Source: Prevotellaceae bacterium
GTDB taxonomy: Bacteria > Bacteroidota > Bacteroidia > Bacteroidales > UBA932
DNA: 6,358 nucleotides
Reading direction: 5' to 3'
NCBI GenBank assembly: GCA_031259935.1
Contig: JAIRKV010000222.1
Span: forward strand, 1-6,358
How positions within the stretch are numbered: position 1 is the first letter of the stretch; each line of letters starts with the position of its first letter. Positions 6,350 through 6,358 of the stretch are shown here, one piece after another. Position numbers and translations under genes: made by a program. Below the pieces are notes generated by a model. That model was not told the DNA's origin. It ran no database searches and saw nothing but the letters and a program-made list of their open reading frames with translations.

Positions 6350-6358
6350 AACAAAAAG

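Overview
The window looks like chromosomal DNA from an AT-rich member of the Bacteroidota, most likely Bacteroidales. The evidence is a sensor kinase/regulator pair that closely matches the Bacteroides/Porphyromonas RprX-RprY system, a protein of the Bacteroidota-restricted IPExxxVDY family, promoters of the TAnnTTTG type used by this phylum, and starts without Shine-Dalgarno sequences. No phage, plasmid or CRISPR material is visible. The species cannot be named from this sequence.

Layout. At the left edge is the 3' part of a MurU-like sugar-1-phosphate nucleotidyltransferase gene (+ strand; its first codons lie outside the window). It converges on a run of four minus-strand genes. In transcription order these are an IPExxxVDY-family protein (start 4789), the sensor kinase RprX (start 4285), the response regulator RprY (start 2677) and a GH16-like protein (start 1935). 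Divergent from this run, on the + strand, is asd (aspartate-semialdehyde dehydrogenase, 5006-6007). The last 351 bases hold no gene. They contain small inverted repeats and, at 6216-6349, a long imperfect palindrome with perfect 13-bp ends and a possible 4-bp target duplication, which looks like a non-autonomous mobile element.

How the parts relate. Canonical Bacteroidota -7 boxes sit upstream of rprX and of the IPExxxVDY gene. No equally good one is seen between rprX and rprY or between rprY and the GH16-like gene, so rprX-rprY-GH16-like may be one transcription unit. The GH16-like protein is the most unusual gene: it has no signal peptide, about 170 residues of charged helical repeats, then a laminarinase-like fold in which every position of the E-x-D-x-x-E catalytic motif is replaced (F299, N301, C304). 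It is probably a non-catalytic protein of unknown role, possibly controlled with or by RprXY. The asd control region carries a perfect dyad over its best candidate -7 box. The other genes are ordinary housekeeping functions.
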